51,613 nt of DNA from Halobacillus alkaliphilus (GTDB lineage: Bacteria; Bacillota; Bacilli; Bacillales; Halobacillaceae): NCBI RefSeq assembly GCF_900113125.1, contig NZ_FOOG01000016.1, positions 18,521-70,133 on the forward strand, given 5' to 3'. Below are positions 51,441-51,613 of this stretch, in pieces. The notes beneath the pieces are model-generated. The model did not search any database, was not told the origin of the DNA, and saw only the letters and a list, made by a program, of their open reading frames with translations. Both the position numbers and the translations under genes were made by a program. Numbering within the stretch: position 1 is the stretch's first letter; each line of letters opens with the position of its first letter.

Positions 51441-51613
51441 TTCTTTTTTGATGTTGAGAGCCGAATTGTAATCTCTATCGAGATTCACCCCGCACGAACA
51501 AGTGTATGTCCGAATATTCATAGGCATCGGCTTTGTATTTCCACAATGCGAACAAGTTTGTGTAGATGGGTACCATTTATCAATCTTGATCAAATGCTTT
51601 CCTTGTTCGTTCA
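51414..51613 (-). CDS. tnpB: TnpB RNA-guided nuclease, C-terminal fragment (runs off window)
   Basis: The last 66 residues of a TnpB protein. They show KWYPSTQTCSHCGNTKPMP then YTCSCGVNLDRDYNSALNI, that is the four-Cys zinc finger (CSHC...CSC) and the RuvC-III D-R-D-x-N-A(S) element, followed by GIRLLALL and the stop. The gene continues beyond base 1 of the fragment at 51613, so whether the rest is intact, and whether tnpA is present, cannot be seen. The minus-strand orientation places the element's right end next to the disrupted gene at 50813. Confidence 0.92.
   Translation of the reverse strand, partial: NEQGKHLIKIDKWYPSTQTCSHCGNTKPMPMNIRTYTCSCGVNLDRDYNSALNIKKEGIRLLALL

Overview
The window looks like chromosome from a low-GC, endospore-forming, probably moderately halophilic member of the Bacillaceae (Halobacillus-like). 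The evidence is a SspH-type small acid-soluble spore protein, AGGAGG-type ribosome binding sites, rather acidic proteins, Bacillus-type PucR, CadC, AraM and DapF proteins, and the hairpin-type intergenic repeats typical of this family. The genus is inferred from style, not from a marker gene.

Layout. 0-6.9 kb: cell-envelope and spore genes. These are an NlpC/P60-like protein lacking all its catalytic residues, a DUF4097 protein, a triple-LysM protein, a HAD phosphatase overlapping a glycerol-1-phosphate dehydrogenase, sspH, a TIGR02206 membrane protein, a short sigma-like gene broken by a 58-bp tandem duplication, and a YgjP-like protein that stops before its metal site. 6.9-10.1 kb: cadC-cadA metal-efflux operon with a CadC-type operator; the CadA N-terminus carries five Cys-Cys blocks. 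10.2-24.3 kb: a complete reductive pyrimidine (uracil/thymine) catabolic cluster. Transport is by an NCS1 permease. PreT/PreA reduce the base, HydA opens the ring, a beta-ureidopropionase releases beta-alanine, an aminotransferase passes its amino group to pyruvate, Ald recycles the alanine, and MmsA turns the semialdehyde into acetyl- or propionyl-CoA. A PucR-family regulator sits in the middle. 24.4-39 kb: mixed housekeeping (ZupT-like zinc importer, SIMPL, 3D-domain, YeeE/YedE thiosulfate transporter, YjbQ, DapF, oxidoreductases), an MFS pseudogene and two intergenic arrays of a 21-bp tandem repeat. 39-45.3 kb: DinB, a small kinase, and an operon of ECF-like sigma factor, membrane protein, ABC ATPase and two permeases. 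45.5-51.6 kb: AT-rich accessory region of tiny membrane proteins, lipoproteins and unknown genes, dotted with a short degenerate palindrome. It ends in the right end of an IS200/IS605-type element (TnpB C-terminus and likely omega-RNA) that has cut into a secreted-protein gene.

The most unusual items are the 21-bp-periodic arrays sharing the core ATTGGGCCGT (14 units, 29 units and one unit at the window edge), the interspersed palindrome of the right-hand region, and several proteins that keep a fold but have lost their active sites. No tRNA, rRNA or CRISPR array was seen. Everything was done by eye, without database searches.
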